Below are positions 1 to 9,241 of a stretch of DNA of 64,000 nucleotides, one piece after another; position 1 is the stretch's first letter, and each line of letters starts with the position of its first letter. This stretch comes from Sphingobacterium sp. LZ7M1 (GTDB taxonomy: Bacteria; Bacteroidota; Bacteroidia; Sphingobacteriales; Sphingobacteriaceae). The position numbers and the translations under genes are program-made. Where the stretch lies: NCBI RefSeq assembly GCF_024296865.1, contig NZ_CP101134.1, forward strand, positions 4,030,001 to 4,094,000. Reading direction: 5' to 3'. The notes beneath the pieces were generated by a model that did not search any database, was not told the DNA's origin, and worked only from the letters and a program-made list of their open reading frames with translations.

Positions 1-97
1 TGTCCAGCCGCAAGGAAGCAAAAACTTAAAATAAAAGAAACCCTTTTCATAAGCCCTAAATTTTAACGAGTCCTAACAATTTTATTGATCCTTATTA

Positions 98-883
98 TCA
101 AAAAAGAACATCTAGAAAGACATCTTTCCCTAACTGGGTTTCACCCTTGCTGATATTGAAGAATAATCTCCAATCTCCAGACATACTGAAATTCACTTTT
201 CCTTTATAAATTCCTGCACCTGAACCCTGTGGGTTTACATTATTGCTGGAGCCATGGTTCATGGAAGTCATTTCGGGATGGAAATCTAATGTCAATCCAT
301 CTTGAACAGGAAATGAAAACATATTTTCCCTCCAGAAAACCATCACTTCCAAATCATTGATTCCAATCTTTGGGGAAGAAGGTTGTACCAAGGTCAGGAT
401 GTAGCGTTTATTATCAGGTGCAGTGAAAGACTTCACAGGAACATTACGCGTGGCTGCAGGTTTGATCACGACCGGAAAGTTCAGCGTTTCATTATTGATT
501 TTCAGGTCAATTGCCCAAGTTCCATTATCCGCAGTAGGCATGGTAAAAACCACAAAACCTTGGAAGGCATCAACGGCAGAATTGAATGCAAATTTACCGG
601 TAGGTGCACCATGTTTCATGGTACCCATATCCATGACTGGAGAAAATTCTATCTTATCTGTAGCATTAGATTTTCCATCTTTCAAAACTCTGATATAAAC
701 TTGTTGAAAACCTACAACCAGGTCCTTATCAGCCAAGAGCTGGACCTGCGTTGAGGCATTTATCGTTTTTTCAGCAATGATCATTTTATCTTCCAAAGGA
801 TTCTCCAAACCATCGTCCTTTTGGCAAGAAGCCATCGTCAGAGCAAATAAACTCCAACAGATCACATAGATTACATTTTTCAT
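98..883 (-). CDS. two-domain YtkA/FixH-like lipoprotein, last gene of the nos cluster
   Basis: This is a 261-residue exported lipoprotein. The signal peptide ends in a lipobox with the lipidated Cys at residue 20. The mature part seems to be two related beta-sandwich halves. Each half has an M-x-x-M-x-H-G motif (Met86/Met89/His91 and Met205/Met208/His210) followed by a G-x-V-x-F-x-M stretch and a G-x-W or G-D-W turn. That pattern resembles the YtkA/FixH-like family. The Met/His motifs would suit copper binding, which fits a gene 18 bp downstream of the nos genes, on the same strand. The copper role is inference. No terminator is visible after the stop. Confidence 0.7.
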   Translation of the reverse strand: MKNVIYVICWSLFALTMASCQKDDGLENPLEDKMIIAEKTINASTQVQLLADKDLVVGFQQVYIRVLKDGKSNATDKIEFSPVMDMGTMKHGAPTGKFAFNSAVDAFQGFVVFTMPTADNGTWAIDLKINNETLNFPVVIKPAATRNVPVKSFTAPDNKRYILTLVQPSSPKIGINDLEVMVFWRENMFSFPVQDGLTLDFHPEMTSMNHGSSNNVNPQGSGAGIYKGKVNFSMSGDWRLFFNISKGETQLGKDVFLDVLF

Positions 884-901
884 AGTAGTATTAATTTAGT
901 T

Positions 902-1231
902 TTATTGTCTATTCAATTGTTCCCTTCCCGCCTCGGTCATCAGATCAGGTGACCATTCCGGTTGCCAAACCAGTTCTAATATGATTACTCGGTCAGGAAA
1001 GGTCTTTTCCATACTTTTTTGCACCGCCTGTGTGATGGACCCTGCCATCGGACAATAGGGCGTCGTTAAGGTCATTTGAATCTGTAGCTTGTCGCTCTTT
1101 GTAAAATCAAATCCATAGACCAAGCCCATATCAATGATGTTTATCCCAAGTTCTGGATCCATGACTAACATCAGCGATTGCATCGCCTTCAATTGCTCCG
1201 AAGCAAACGGAGATGTAAAATCAACTTCCAT
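902..1231 (-). CDS. DUF59 / MIP18-family metal-sulfur cluster assembly protein
   Basis: This 109-residue cytoplasmic protein has the layout of the DUF59 (PaaD/SufT/MIP18) family. There is an N-terminal helix, a DPELGINIIDMGLVY segment at about residues 25-39, and a TLTTPYCPMAG loop with the conserved Cys near residue 60. Family members help assemble or insert iron-sulfur clusters. Its start overlaps the end of the upstream membrane-protein gene by 11 bp, so the two are probably translationally coupled. In this setting it may support iron-sulfur or metal loading linked to denitrification. That role is inferred from position only. Confidence 0.85.
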   Translation of the reverse strand: MEVDFTSPFASEQLKAMQSLMLVMDPELGINIIDMGLVYGFDFTKSDKLQIQMTLTTPYCPMAGSITQAVQKSMEKTFPDRVIILELVWQPEWSPDLMTEAGREQLNRQ

Positions 1232-2492
1232 ATTCCTCCTTCCTCTTATGAGTCAGCACCTTCAAAACATTCATTAAGTAAGAAACGGAAAGAAGGACCC
1301 ATAGGATAGAACTGACAGTGATCAACCATTTGATTTTGAAGCCAACCGCCAGCAAGGTCAGTGATAAACCTGCAAGGAACAGGATGTATTGGACCTTTAA
1401 TAATTGATGGCTATATAGGTCTTTCGGCATGGGCACATTGGCCATTCCGTTCAAGTTTTTATACTGAATGTTCCAAATAATAAATGGCAGGGTCTTAAAG
1501 GTCATACCCAAGATTATTCCCGTTATCCAACCCAAGAATATCCAAACCATATAGAGGGTAACCCAATTCCCTGACTCTTGATTAATTACGAGTGGCAAAC
1601 TTGCAAAAGCAGCAAACAGACTACCAATGGATAATAAGCTATGCTTGATAGGGATCTCTATTTTTTTTCGAAGCCTGTTCTTTAAACAGTCCTGAATAAA
1701 TACCCCCCAACTAATGACACCCGCAAGGATCAATGTTCCGCATAGCAGAAGTTTGTAATCCACTTGATTTCTATATCCGTGAACCAGGAACATGATCAAC
1801 CCTGTATTGATCAGGGTAACAGAAATAAACAATGCTTTTCTCTTGATTGATTTACCCATGACGAACATGGGGATCATCTTTGCCCCTGCCCCGAGGATCA
1901 GTTGTAGAAACCATCCCGCTAAACCAGCATGGGCATGCAGTTTCAAAATGTCTAAATGATTCTTGGAAATATAGTGATGCCCTAAATTAATGGCCAGCAA
2001 TAATCCTACAGTTGTAGTGAAACATAACCAGAATGCGGAAAACATGAAAAACAGATTGAATTCAAACGATTTTTCATGGTTCTTACTGGTCATCCATATG
2101 ACCAGGAAATAGATATAAGAAGCCAAGCAAACTAGGGACCCGCCTAAAATCAGGACCCAATCAGTACGGAAATTCCAAAAGCTATGGATCAAGAGACAGC
2201 TACCTACGGTTAACGGGAAATAGCTGAACAAAGCTAATTTAGGGGAGAACAGAGTTTGCTCAAATATGACCGGCACTAATTGATAGGCTGCCCCAAATAT
2301 GATCATGGTGCCCCACCCCAAGGCTAGGGTATGGACTATAGCTAGAACCTTAGGTTGAAAATAATGTCCTAGGATTTGGCTCCCCGTCAATACCAACAGG
2401 ATGCTGAAAACTAGGAAAAAGATAGCCGCCGTAGCAAAAAATGGCACAACTACATATCCTTTAGTGGCATTATCCATCGAACTTAAAGTCAT
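1221..2492 (-). CDS. haem-copper oxidase subunit I-like / NnrS-like membrane protein (nos-associated)
   Basis: The product is a 423-residue protein with about twelve hydrophobic helices. Histidines sit in patterned membrane segments: HTLALGWG near residue 53 followed by GAAYQLVPV, and LKLHAHAGLAGWF near residue 185. This resembles oxidase subunit I-like and NnrS-like proteins. It lacks the HPEVY motif and the HH pair of true haem-copper oxidases, so it is probably not a respiratory oxidase. It lies in the nos operon, 10 bp after the DUF2249 gene. A role in haem or NO handling or in electron flow to NosZ is a guess. A related but diverged protein is encoded at 10645-11913. Confidence 0.65.
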   Translation of the reverse strand: MTLSSMDNATKGYVVVPFFATAAIFFLVFSILLVLTGSQILGHYFQPKVLAIVHTLALGWGTMIIFGAAYQLVPVIFEQTLFSPKLALFSYFPLTVGSCLLIHSFWNFRTDWVLILGGSLVCLASYIYFLVIWMTSKNHEKSFEFNLFFMFSAFWLCFTTTVGLLLAINLGHHYISKNHLDILKLHAHAGLAGWFLQLILGAGAKMIPMFVMGKSIKRKALFISVTLINTGLIMFLVHGYRNQVDYKLLLCGTLILAGVISWGVFIQDCLKNRLRKKIEIPIKHSLLSIGSLFAAFASLPLVINQESGNWVTLYMVWIFLGWITGIILGMTFKTLPFIIWNIQYKNLNGMANVPMPKDLYSHQLLKVQYILFLAGLSLTLLAVGFKIKWLITVSSILWVLLSVSYLMNVLKVLTHKRKEEYGS

Positions 2493-2502
2493 ATCTCTTT
2501 AC

Positions 2503-3318
2503 TTAAGGATGAATTAATATTCTCACATCTCCTTCGGCAATTTCGCTGACAAATACCCGATAAGGTAGATTGCCCAATTCTTCCAACAGGTAAAGGGGTA
2601 CTTTCTTGTGTTGGACAAAAAGGCCTTCATTCGCTTTTAATTGGCCCAAGGTTTCCAAGATACGCTCCATAGGTTGTGGCATTGGCAAACTCCTAACATC
2701 CAACTCTACCATATCGAAACTCTTCTTATTCAGTATCCCTTCGATCACATCAAAGGATACAAACGATATCATGGACTCTATTTTGGTCACCGCCTTTTCT
2801 CCCATTGGCTTATAGAAATAAGTATGAAATTCCGTTTTTGAAACTTCATCGGTATAACTGAATGCGCCTTTATCTTCCAGTCGGCTAATAAGTGGGAATG
2901 GCAAAAATGTATTGATGATTTCCAAAACTGCCTTTTCAGGAAGTGATTTATAAGCTGCCATGATTTCTTTTAAAGGATCACGGTCAGCATCTAGAATTGG
3001 CCTGACATCCAATCGAACAATCTGTTCACATTCCAGTAGCCAGCCTGGTTTATTTTGTACTTTCTCTAATTCAGAAGTCTTGGGCCCAGAAGCCTCTTCC
3101 CATGTAAAACCCAGTGGCTCCAGAACACGTCTAAAGTCATCTACAGAACAGTTTGCAATCTTTGCAGCTTCCATGATATTGACACGAGGAGTCAAGACCT
3201 TACGCAATATTGGAATTTTGATTTTCCGTAAGGGTTTCGCTATTGATGCAATGGCATCAATGCACAACTCATTAGCTTTGATAAGCTCTGAGATTTTTGT
3301 GAATTGATTGATTATCAT
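2503..3318 (-). CDS. DUF2249-domain protein in the nos operon
   Basis: The start is set at the internal Met that begins MIINQFTKISELIKAN, because the longer frame adds only a hydrophobic stretch with no counterpart in the family. This gives 271 residues. The N-terminal third looks like a DUF1858-type helical domain. Two LDVR-containing units follow (LDVRPILDADRDPL and LDVRSLPMPQPMERIL), which is the signature of tandem DUF2249 domains. DUF2249 proteins often accompany denitrification and NO-response genes in Bacteroidota. Their biochemical function is unknown. No signal peptide or conserved Cys cluster is seen. The gene lies between nosY and the oxidase-like membrane protein gene on the same strand. 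Confidence 0.72.
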   Translation of the reverse strand: MIINQFTKISELIKANELCIDAIASIAKPLRKIKIPILRKVLTPRVNIMEAAKIANCSVDDFRRVLEPLGFTWEEASGPKTSELEKVQNKPGWLLECEQIVRLDVRPILDADRDPLKEIMAAYKSLPEKAVLEIINTFLPFPLISRLEDKGAFSYTDEVSKTEFHTYFYKPMGEKAVTKIESMISFVSFDVIEGILNKKSFDMVELDVRSLPMPQPMERILETLGQLKANEGLFVQHKKVPLYLLEELGNLPYRVFVSEIAEGDVRILIHP

Positions 3319-3404
3319 GGCAAAAATGAATTTTATGACAATGTATAAAACCGTCAATCGGACCTGTCATTTGTTTGGCATTGTACCAATTGCCGTACTC
3401 GCTC

Positions 3405-4172
3405 CTATAGATCCTTCTTTTTAAAATACCTGACCGACAGCCATAGTGGAATGCTCGCCCACAAAAACAGGACGCCCATGGTTAGGCCCATGCCTAGTGC
3501 ATTTCCAAAGAAGTCTCTAAAAATTGCTCCGGTGTAGCCCATCATGGCAGAAAGGTCGAGTTGTAAGAGGATCATGATCCGACAGACATCGATGGGGTTG
3601 AACATGGACAATCCAACCATAAAGTTCTCGATTGGGTAGTCCGAAAATTGGAACAACATAAATAAGACCAAGGCATCGAACAGCAACCCGAAATACAACC
3701 ACAAGAGGATTGCAAGTCCGATACCTTTGGATTTGTCCCGAATCAATACAGAGGTCCACAAGGCTATTGACACAAAGATCACAGAAAGCAATAACCCGCA
3801 TCCGACCAAAATTAATCCAGAACTGCTGAAAGCATAAATGAGGGTTGGTATCCCTACGCCTATAAAAAAGGATAGACATAAGGTACCTGCCAGACCTGCA
3901 AAGATGCTCAGCCAAATATTCCCCCGCTTCAGGGGTTGACTCACTAATAAACAAATAAATTCAGCACTATTATAGAGGTATATGCTTGAAAATACGATAC
4001 TTACCAGAGGAACTACAAAAAGTACAATGTTCAATAAACTCACCAATCCTTTTTCATAATTATCTTCCATACTGAACACACTTACTGAAAGGGCAAAGAG
4101 TAAAACGGTATAGAAAATGATGGTTTTATTTCTCAGTAAATCAACAAAAACGTAGCGTATAATTTTATTCAT
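3405..4172 (-). CDS. nosY: NosY, ABC-2 type permease for nitrous oxide reductase maturation
   Basis: The start is set at the Met of MNKIIRYVFVDLLRNK, 7 bp after the nosF stop; the longer frame would overlap nosF. The protein has 255 residues and six predicted membrane helices, with the charged N-terminal segment typical of NosY. NosY pairs with the NosF ATPase and the periplasmic NosD to form the ABC complex that helps assemble the copper-sulfide (CuZ) site of NosZ. The order nosZ-x-nosL-nosD-nosF-nosY is that of clade II clusters. Confidence 0.9.
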   Translation of the reverse strand: MNKIIRYVFVDLLRNKTIIFYTVLLFALSVSVFSMEDNYEKGLVSLLNIVLFVVPLVSIVFSSIYLYNSAEFICLLVSQPLKRGNIWLSIFAGLAGTLCLSFFIGVGIPTLIYAFSSSGLILVGCGLLLSVIFVSIALWTSVLIRDKSKGIGLAILLWLYFGLLFDALVLFMLFQFSDYPIENFMVGLSMFNPIDVCRIMILLQLDLSAMMGYTGAIFRDFFGNALGMGLTMGVLFLWASIPLWLSVRYFKKKDL

Positions 4173-4179
4173 GGATAGC

Positions 4180-4899
4180 CTATTTAGTTTGATTTGGAAC
4201 AGACATGACCTGCGCAATTGCTTTAGACAATTTATCTGTACCTGTATCTATCTTTAACTGTTGAAGTGATTTATGGAACATCAGTTTCCCTTCTTGCAGA
4301 TAAATGATTTGGGAAACTAAATCGTCCAGGTCACTGAGCACATGTGAACTGATAATGATCAGTTTATTTTCATTCATGACCTTCTGGATCTTACTTTTCA
4401 ATATTTCGGAGGAAAGAGGATCTAGTCCGGCCGTCGGTTCGTCTAAGATCAAGGCCTTTGGATTAAATAGAAATGCCAAACATGCACTGACTTTTTGCCT
4501 AGTCCCTCCAGACAGCGTGCCCATACGTTTATCCAACAATGCTGGTAAGTTAAACGCGTGGTATAAGTCTAGATCTAACTGATCTTCTGGCATCTTTCGA
4601 ATATCTTTCATCATATCCAATACCTGACCTATGCTCATATTCTCTGGATATTGTCCAATCTGTGGCATATAGCCGATCTCTTTTCGGTAAGAATATTTGT
4701 TTTGGATATTCTCGCCGTCAAATTTGATGATCCCAGCACTCGGCACCACCATCCCCAAAACAGATTTGATTAGCGTGGTTTTTCCACTTCCGTTTGGACC
4801 GATCAAGGCGACACACTCCCCTCCATTCAAGGTAAGGTTAATGTCTTTCAGCACCTTAAACTTGCCAAAGTCTTTGAAAATATGTTGGATTTCGATCAT
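4180..4899 (-). CDS. nosF: NosF, ABC transporter ATPase for NosZ maturation
   Basis: This 239-residue cytoplasmic ATPase has all the ABC motifs: Walker A GPNGSGKTT at residues 34-42, signature LSGGT at 129-133, and Walker B ALILDEPTAGLD at about 149-160. The H-loop lies in the IIISSH segment. Its place between nosD (2 bp away) and nosY identifies it as the NosF energising subunit rather than a generic exporter ATPase. It would hydrolyse ATP for the NosDFY complex that supplies sulfur or copper-sulfur material for the CuZ centre. Confidence 0.93.
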   Translation of the reverse strand: MIEIQHIFKDFGKFKVLKDINLTLNGGECVALIGPNGSGKTTLIKSVLGMVVPSAGIIKFDGENIQNKYSYRKEIGYMPQIGQYPENMSIGQVLDMMKDIRKMPEDQLDLDLYHAFNLPALLDKRMGTLSGGTRQKVSACLAFLFNPKALILDEPTAGLDPLSSEILKSKIQKVMNENKLIIISSHVLSDLDDLVSQIIYLQEGKLMFHKSLQQLKIDTGTDKLSKAIAQVMSVPNQTK

Positions 4900-4901
4900 A
4901 A

Positions 4902-6146
4902 TTAAACTGATTTCATACGTGGTTTCTCATCTTTTAACCCTTCTGGGGTCAAACTTGGCAAAAGCTTCTCGGTACGATCAAACAACGTCACCATAAAACT
5001 TCTAAAAAGCAACATGGCAGATGGATAGCGCTCGACCAACATGGAAAATAAACTTACTGGGCGGAAAGGAATATCCCCAATCCCATCCTTATCCAGATCA
5101 TAGCCTTCATATTTATCCCAATAATTATTTTCAAAATTGTTAAGGGTCAACGTTCCATTGGTTGCCACATCAAATGTGTTTTGCAAGAAATTATTATTCT
5201 TAAAATCATTGTCCATACAACTCGCCTGGATTTTTACGCTCCATCCATTTCCTTGAAAAAGGTTGTTCTCGATTTGGATCCTATTGGAACCTTCCATAAA
5301 AATTCCGGCGGTATTGCGATCAAATGTATTGTTGATTATTTTACTGTCTGATATATCTTTTAGGAGCAGACCATAAGCGGAATCCCCCCAGTTTTCTTCA
5401 AATTTATTGTTCTCCATATGTACATTCTTGGTGTACATAACGGCCACTCCGGCACCATTTGCCCGGAATATGTTTTCTATATAGCTGTTGTCATGTGAAA
5501 ACATGAAATGCAGGCCATATCTCAGGTTGCCTTCTGAGCGGTTTTTGTTGACATGGGTATGGGTTACAAATTCTAGATAGATGCCATCCCGATGTCCTAA
5601 GATCTCATTGTTCTCAATGAGTAGGCTGTCCGATTTCCAACCATGGATACCGTTGCCAATCAATTGTTCGGCCGTTCCATAAGCCTGGATCTTGTTACCC
5701 CTGATCTCCAGATGTTTGGAGTTTTGGGAATAGACCCCAAAGAAATTATCATCCAATACATTGTTGATAATGTTGACATGATGGGTATTGTAGATTTTTA
5801 TTCCCGCCACATCATTAATGGAGGAATGTCCAGAGCCCTTGATCCTAAATCCTTGAATATTGACAAAGGGTGATTTTACGGAGATTGGCTCATGTTTTTT
5901 ATCTCCATCCAATGTCGGCATACCCTCACCGATCAGGCTGATAGCTTTGTCGATGATAATATTTCCCTCCTTATAGGTTCCAGATTGAACCAGTACGGTA
6001 TCGCCTTTTTTTGCCAGGGCAATCCCTTGTTTTATGGATGTCACCGAATGATTTTTGCCTACTCTAATGGTAGTGGCATGAGACATGCCACCTACCATAA
6101 ATAAACAAATCAACGCACTAAATATCTTCCAAACTGATCTTCCCAT
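4902..6146 (-). CDS. nosD: NosD, periplasmic beta-helix protein for NosZ copper-site assembly
   Basis: The gene encodes 414 residues with a Sec signal peptide of about 25 residues ending near SHA-TT. A long run of right-handed parallel beta-helix rungs follows from about residue 60 to 330, with repeated N-x-I/F-x-x-N turns (for example INNVLDDNFFGV and IENNEILGHRDGI). This is the CASH/PbH1 fold of NosD. The protein sits in the periplasm on the NosFY membrane complex and receives copper from NosL. The C-terminal 60 residues contain the hydrophobic segment expected before the NosY contact. Gene order and fold together make the call firm. Confidence 0.93.
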   Translation of the reverse strand: MGRSVWKIFSALICLFMVGGMSHATTIRVGKNHSVTSIKQGIALAKKGDTVLVQSGTYKEGNIIIDKAISLIGEGMPTLDGDKKHEPISVKSPFVNIQGFRIKGSGHSSINDVAGIKIYNTHHVNIINNVLDDNFFGVYSQNSKHLEIRGNKIQAYGTAEQLIGNGIHGWKSDSLLIENNEILGHRDGIYLEFVTHTHVNKNRSEGNLRYGLHFMFSHDNSYIENIFRANGAGVAVMYTKNVHMENNKFEENWGDSAYGLLLKDISDSKIINNTFDRNTAGIFMEGSNRIQIENNLFQGNGWSVKIQASCMDNDFKNNNFLQNTFDVATNGTLTLNNFENNYWDKYEGYDLDKDGIGDIPFRPVSLFSMLVERYPSAMLLFRSFMVTLFDRTEKLLPSLTPEGLKDEKPRMKSV

Positions 6147-6156
6147 GATGCAGGTT

Positions 6157-6606
6157 TTATTTCCAAAGGTCTTCCCAACTAAGGGCGGTACCTCCTAATT
6201 CAGCTTTTGTCTTTTCCAGATCCTCTGTCTTTTCAAAGGCTGCAATATTTCCACGCATAGGGCTTTTCAGCTCTTCGCTTTTCAAATAGAACATCTTGTC
6301 TGCTGGCAACAATTTATTACTGCTATAATCCGGTAAAAAATAGGCTGCAACCTCTTCCTTTTTCACGTTGCTTTCCTTCACAAAGGAAATCATGCATTGT
6401 ACATCGTCGAAATTGTAAACTCGACCTTTTTTAGTCTGCAACTGTGTGCCAAATCGAGCATCGCTAATAGTCATTTTGCAATAAGCACATTGGTCAGAGC
6501 CATATTTTATGGGCTTTGGTTCACTATTGCCTTGACATGCTTGCAATCCAAACATGATCAGAAGGACACTGCTCAAGCAGATAAGAAATATCTTAGTTCT
6601 GTTCAT
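6157..6606 (-). CDS. nosL: NosL, copper-chaperone lipoprotein
   Basis: The start is set at MNRTKIFLICLSSVLL, because the upstream extension lies inside the preceding gene. The protein has 149 residues. It has a lipoprotein signal with the lipidated Cys at residue 24 (LQAC), the NosL Cys motif C40-x-x-C43-x-M, and the YNFDDVQCM segment near residues 64-72. NosL binds Cu(I) and passes it to NosD and on to apo-NosZ. The start overlaps the upstream membrane-protein gene by 14 bp. The two-Cys CxYC form differs from the single Cys-Met-His site described for some proteobacterial NosL proteins. Confidence 0.92.
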   Translation of the reverse strand: MNRTKIFLICLSSVLLIMFGLQACQGNSEPKPIKYGSDQCAYCKMTISDARFGTQLQTKKGRVYNFDDVQCMISFVKESNVKKEEVAAYFLPDYSSNKLLPADKMFYLKSEELKSPMRGNIAAFEKTEDLEKTKAELGGTALSWEDLWK

Positions 6607-7204
6607 TTTTAAGTTTTTTAGAAGTTTTCGTTTTGCGCCATTCTTGAATGACACAAAAAGCCAAAATAATTCCGCAAAGGATAAAAATCCAACCACCAAT
6701 ATCGGGAACGGAATAAGCTCCGAAATTCAACAGCTTTTTATAGCCGATCAATGGAGGAGTATAGGACATTCCTGGTACTTTGATCGGTGCATTCGGGTCA
6801 AGGTTATGTCCATAGTTGTACTCCCAAACATAGAAGTCTACCATGGCTACAATCCCAAATAGCAAGAATGCTCCAAATAAATAGTATACCCACTTTCTTT
6901 TGTTGGCAAGACCGACAACGGTAAAGGCCAATGCAAAGAATCCAATGATATAAGGAAGGACTGTGAATTCCTTAAAATCCTCCTTATGTAGGGTTTTCAT
7001 GCCGATATAATGGTTCAATCCGTTGATGATATCCACCTGTCCAGACAATTTATGGCTGAATATCTGCAGTTCCAACCCTTCTGGGTATTGAGCTGCATCC
7101 AGCTCAATACGCCAAATCGGAAGGAAGATGACTGCTACTAAAGCCAGGCCGCATAGTACCAATAAGACACGGTGCAAGACTGACAAGTTGTTTGTAGATT
7201 TCAT
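6593..7204 (-). CDS. nos-cluster membrane protein of unknown function
   Basis: The product is a 203-residue membrane protein. One helix lies at about residues 14-31, two in the middle (about 83-120) and one at about 168-185. A periplasmic loop between the first two helices contains an IWRIEL-x-A-x-QYPEGLEL segment, and the other large loop is rich in Tyr, Gly and Pro. It sits between nosZ (12 bp upstream) and nosL (14-bp overlap), where small membrane proteins are regularly found in clade II clusters of Bacteroidota. No cofactor motif is apparent. It could anchor or supply electrons to NosZ. That is inference. Confidence 0.72.
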   Translation of the reverse strand: MKSTNNLSVLHRVLLVLCGLALVAVIFLPIWRIELDAAQYPEGLELQIFSHKLSGQVDIINGLNHYIGMKTLHKEDFKEFTVLPYIIGFFALAFTVVGLANKRKWVYYLFGAFLLFGIVAMVDFYVWEYNYGHNLDPNAPIKVPGMSYTPPLIGYKKLLNFGAYSVPDIGGWIFILCGIILAFCVIQEWRKTKTSKKLKNEQN

Positions 7205-7216
7205 CTCTATGTAGCT

Positions 7217-9205
7217 TTAGTTAGTACTCTCTTTAGGCATGTTTGTGCCAACGCTGTAGGTCAACGGAACATTATTTCCTTTCTTCGAAATACGGATATA
7301 ACCTTGCATTTCCTGGTGCAATGCACTACAGAAGTCCGTACAATAGAATGGGAACACACCAACACGGTCTGGTACCCATTTTAAGGTCTGGGTTTCTCCT
7401 GGCATAACCAAAAGCTCGCCATTTTTGGCTCCTTTTACGGCAAATCCATGTGGCATATCCCAGTCTTGCTCAATATTGGTTACGTGGAAATAGACCTCAT
7501 CGCCTAATTGAACACCCTCAATATTGTCAGGTGCAAAGTGGGAACGGATAGAAGTTAGGTAAACATGGATTTGGTTACCCTTACGTTCTACGCGAGCTTC
7601 ACTCTCTCCTTTTGTAGCATGTGGGTTCGTATTTTCTTCGATTTTGAAGATCTTAACGCTCTTGTCTACGACTTTGTCTGCCTTAATTGCTTGCGCATAG
7701 TGCGGCTCACCGATTGTAGGGAAGTCCAAGATCAACTGCATCTTGTCTCCTGAAATATCAAAGATCTGCGCACTTTGTGACAATTCAGGTCCTGTAGGAA
7801 GGAAACGGTCTTTTGTAATCTTGTTATAAGCAACCACATATTTTCCATAAGGATTTTTGGTATCACCACCAGGGATCATCAAGTGACCTGTTGAATAATA
7901 AGTTGGAACACGGTCAATAACTTTCAAAGTCTTCACATTCCATTTCACCAATTCTGAGGATACGAAGAATGAAGTGATCGCATTTCCTTTTTCATCAAAC
8001 TCAGTGTGCAATGGACCTAAACCTGGTTTTTCTACCTCGCCATGTAATGCTGCTTCATATTTAATGATTGGAATACCACCGAATTCACCTTCGAATTGTT
8101 TTCCAGCAATCGCTTTTTGGATTTTATCGAATGAGAATACTGGAATTAAAGCGGCAAGTTTACCTGAACCGACAATATATTCACCCGTAGGGTCAACGTC
8201 TACACCGTGAGGTGATTTAGGACAAGGGATATAGTAACACAATCCTTCTAACTCTTCTGCCTTCAAGACGATAGTTTCCGTTTTGAATTCAGTAGAAGAA
8301 GTATGTGATTTTTCATCGTACTTGTTGTGGGCATATTTCAGACCAGTAACCTTTTTACCTTTACCAGCTTTTAAATATTCCTCTGCTTTTTTCCAGTTTA
8401 CTGCTAAAACAAAGTCTTTGTCATTTTTAGACGCATTTACCTCTAACAAGGTGTTTGCTTGTTCAGTGTTATAGGTAGAGAAGAAGAACCAACCATGAGA
8501 TACACCTTTACCAGCACGACTTAAATCGTAGTTGACTCCAGGAGTTTCAATCTGGAAGGATAATTCCATGTTTCCACTCGTTTTGTCTACACTGACAAAG
8601 CTCAATGAACCACGGAAGTTCTGCTTAAAGGTATTGATAGGCACGTCGCCACCTTCACCATCTAAAGGAACCGAAAAACGCGTTCCTGCTACCACATACT
8701 CTGTATTTTCAGTGATATAAGGTGATGAGTGGTTACCCCCACTGTTCGGAAGTTCAAGGATCTCTGCTGTACGGAAGGTAGTCAAGTCGATACGCGCAAT
8801 ACGTGGTGTATTGTTGGCATTGGCAAATACCCAACGACCATCATAGTTACCGTCGGTTTTTGATAATTGAACGTGGTGCAAATCATCCCAAGGCACATTA
8901 CCATGGGAAGTTTCCAGCATAGGTTTCGTTTCTTCACTGAATCCCCATCCTTTTTCAGGATCCACGGAGAATACCGGGATGACCCTTAACAAACGTCCTG
9001 AAGGCAGTCCGTATACAGACATCTGTCCGCTGAAACCACCTGATACGAAGTTGTAAAACTCATCGTATTTTCCTGGAGCGACATAGGTCTTTTCTGCGGC
9101 ATTACCACTGACAGCTTCACCGGCCCCTTTGGGCTTACAAGCTTGGAATGAAGTGAGCAGCGTGGCCACAGCAATCCCTGATAGAAAATATTTTTTAAAT
9201 TCCAT
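7217..9205 (-). CDS. nosZ: NosZ, clade II nitrous oxide reductase, lipoprotein form
   Basis: This 662-residue enzyme reduces N2O to N2. It has a short Sec lipoprotein signal (lipobox ending SFQAC, Cys23) instead of the Tat signal of clade I enzymes, so it is probably lipid-anchored outside the cytoplasm. The N-terminal seven-bladed propeller carries CuZ ligands, including the DDLHHVQLS histidine pair near residue 110. The C-terminal cupredoxin domain carries the CuA site: the His of DMPHGF, then C622-x3-C626-x3-H630 and Met633 in CTDFCSALHQEM. It is the second gene of the operon, 36 bp after the cytochrome c gene that probably donates its electrons. Confidence 0.96.
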   Translation of the reverse strand: MEFKKYFLSGIAVATLLTSFQACKPKGAGEAVSGNAAEKTYVAPGKYDEFYNFVSGGFSGQMSVYGLPSGRLLRVIPVFSVDPEKGWGFSEETKPMLETSHGNVPWDDLHHVQLSKTDGNYDGRWVFANANNTPRIARIDLTTFRTAEILELPNSGGNHSSPYITENTEYVVAGTRFSVPLDGEGGDVPINTFKQNFRGSLSFVSVDKTSGNMELSFQIETPGVNYDLSRAGKGVSHGWFFFSTYNTEQANTLLEVNASKNDKDFVLAVNWKKAEEYLKAGKGKKVTGLKYAHNKYDEKSHTSSTEFKTETIVLKAEELEGLCYYIPCPKSPHGVDVDPTGEYIVGSGKLAALIPVFSFDKIQKAIAGKQFEGEFGGIPIIKYEAALHGEVEKPGLGPLHTEFDEKGNAITSFFVSSELVKWNVKTLKVIDRVPTYYSTGHLMIPGGDTKNPYGKYVVAYNKITKDRFLPTGPELSQSAQIFDISGDKMQLILDFPTIGEPHYAQAIKADKVVDKSVKIFKIEENTNPHATKGESEARVERKGNQIHVYLTSIRSHFAPDNIEGVQLGDEVYFHVTNIEQDWDMPHGFAVKGAKNGELLVMPGETQTLKWVPDRVGVFPFYCTDFCSALHQEMQGYIRISKKGNNVPLTYSVGTNMPKESTN

Positions 9206-9241
9206 TATAGTATGATTTAGATATAATAACTTGCTTTCGAA

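Noticed and set aside
383..754. Plus-strand open frames overlapping the YtkA-like lipoprotein gene
   Set aside because: They lie fully opposite a gene with a clear lipoprotein signal and repeated motifs. They show no motif, signal or ribosome binding site of their own.
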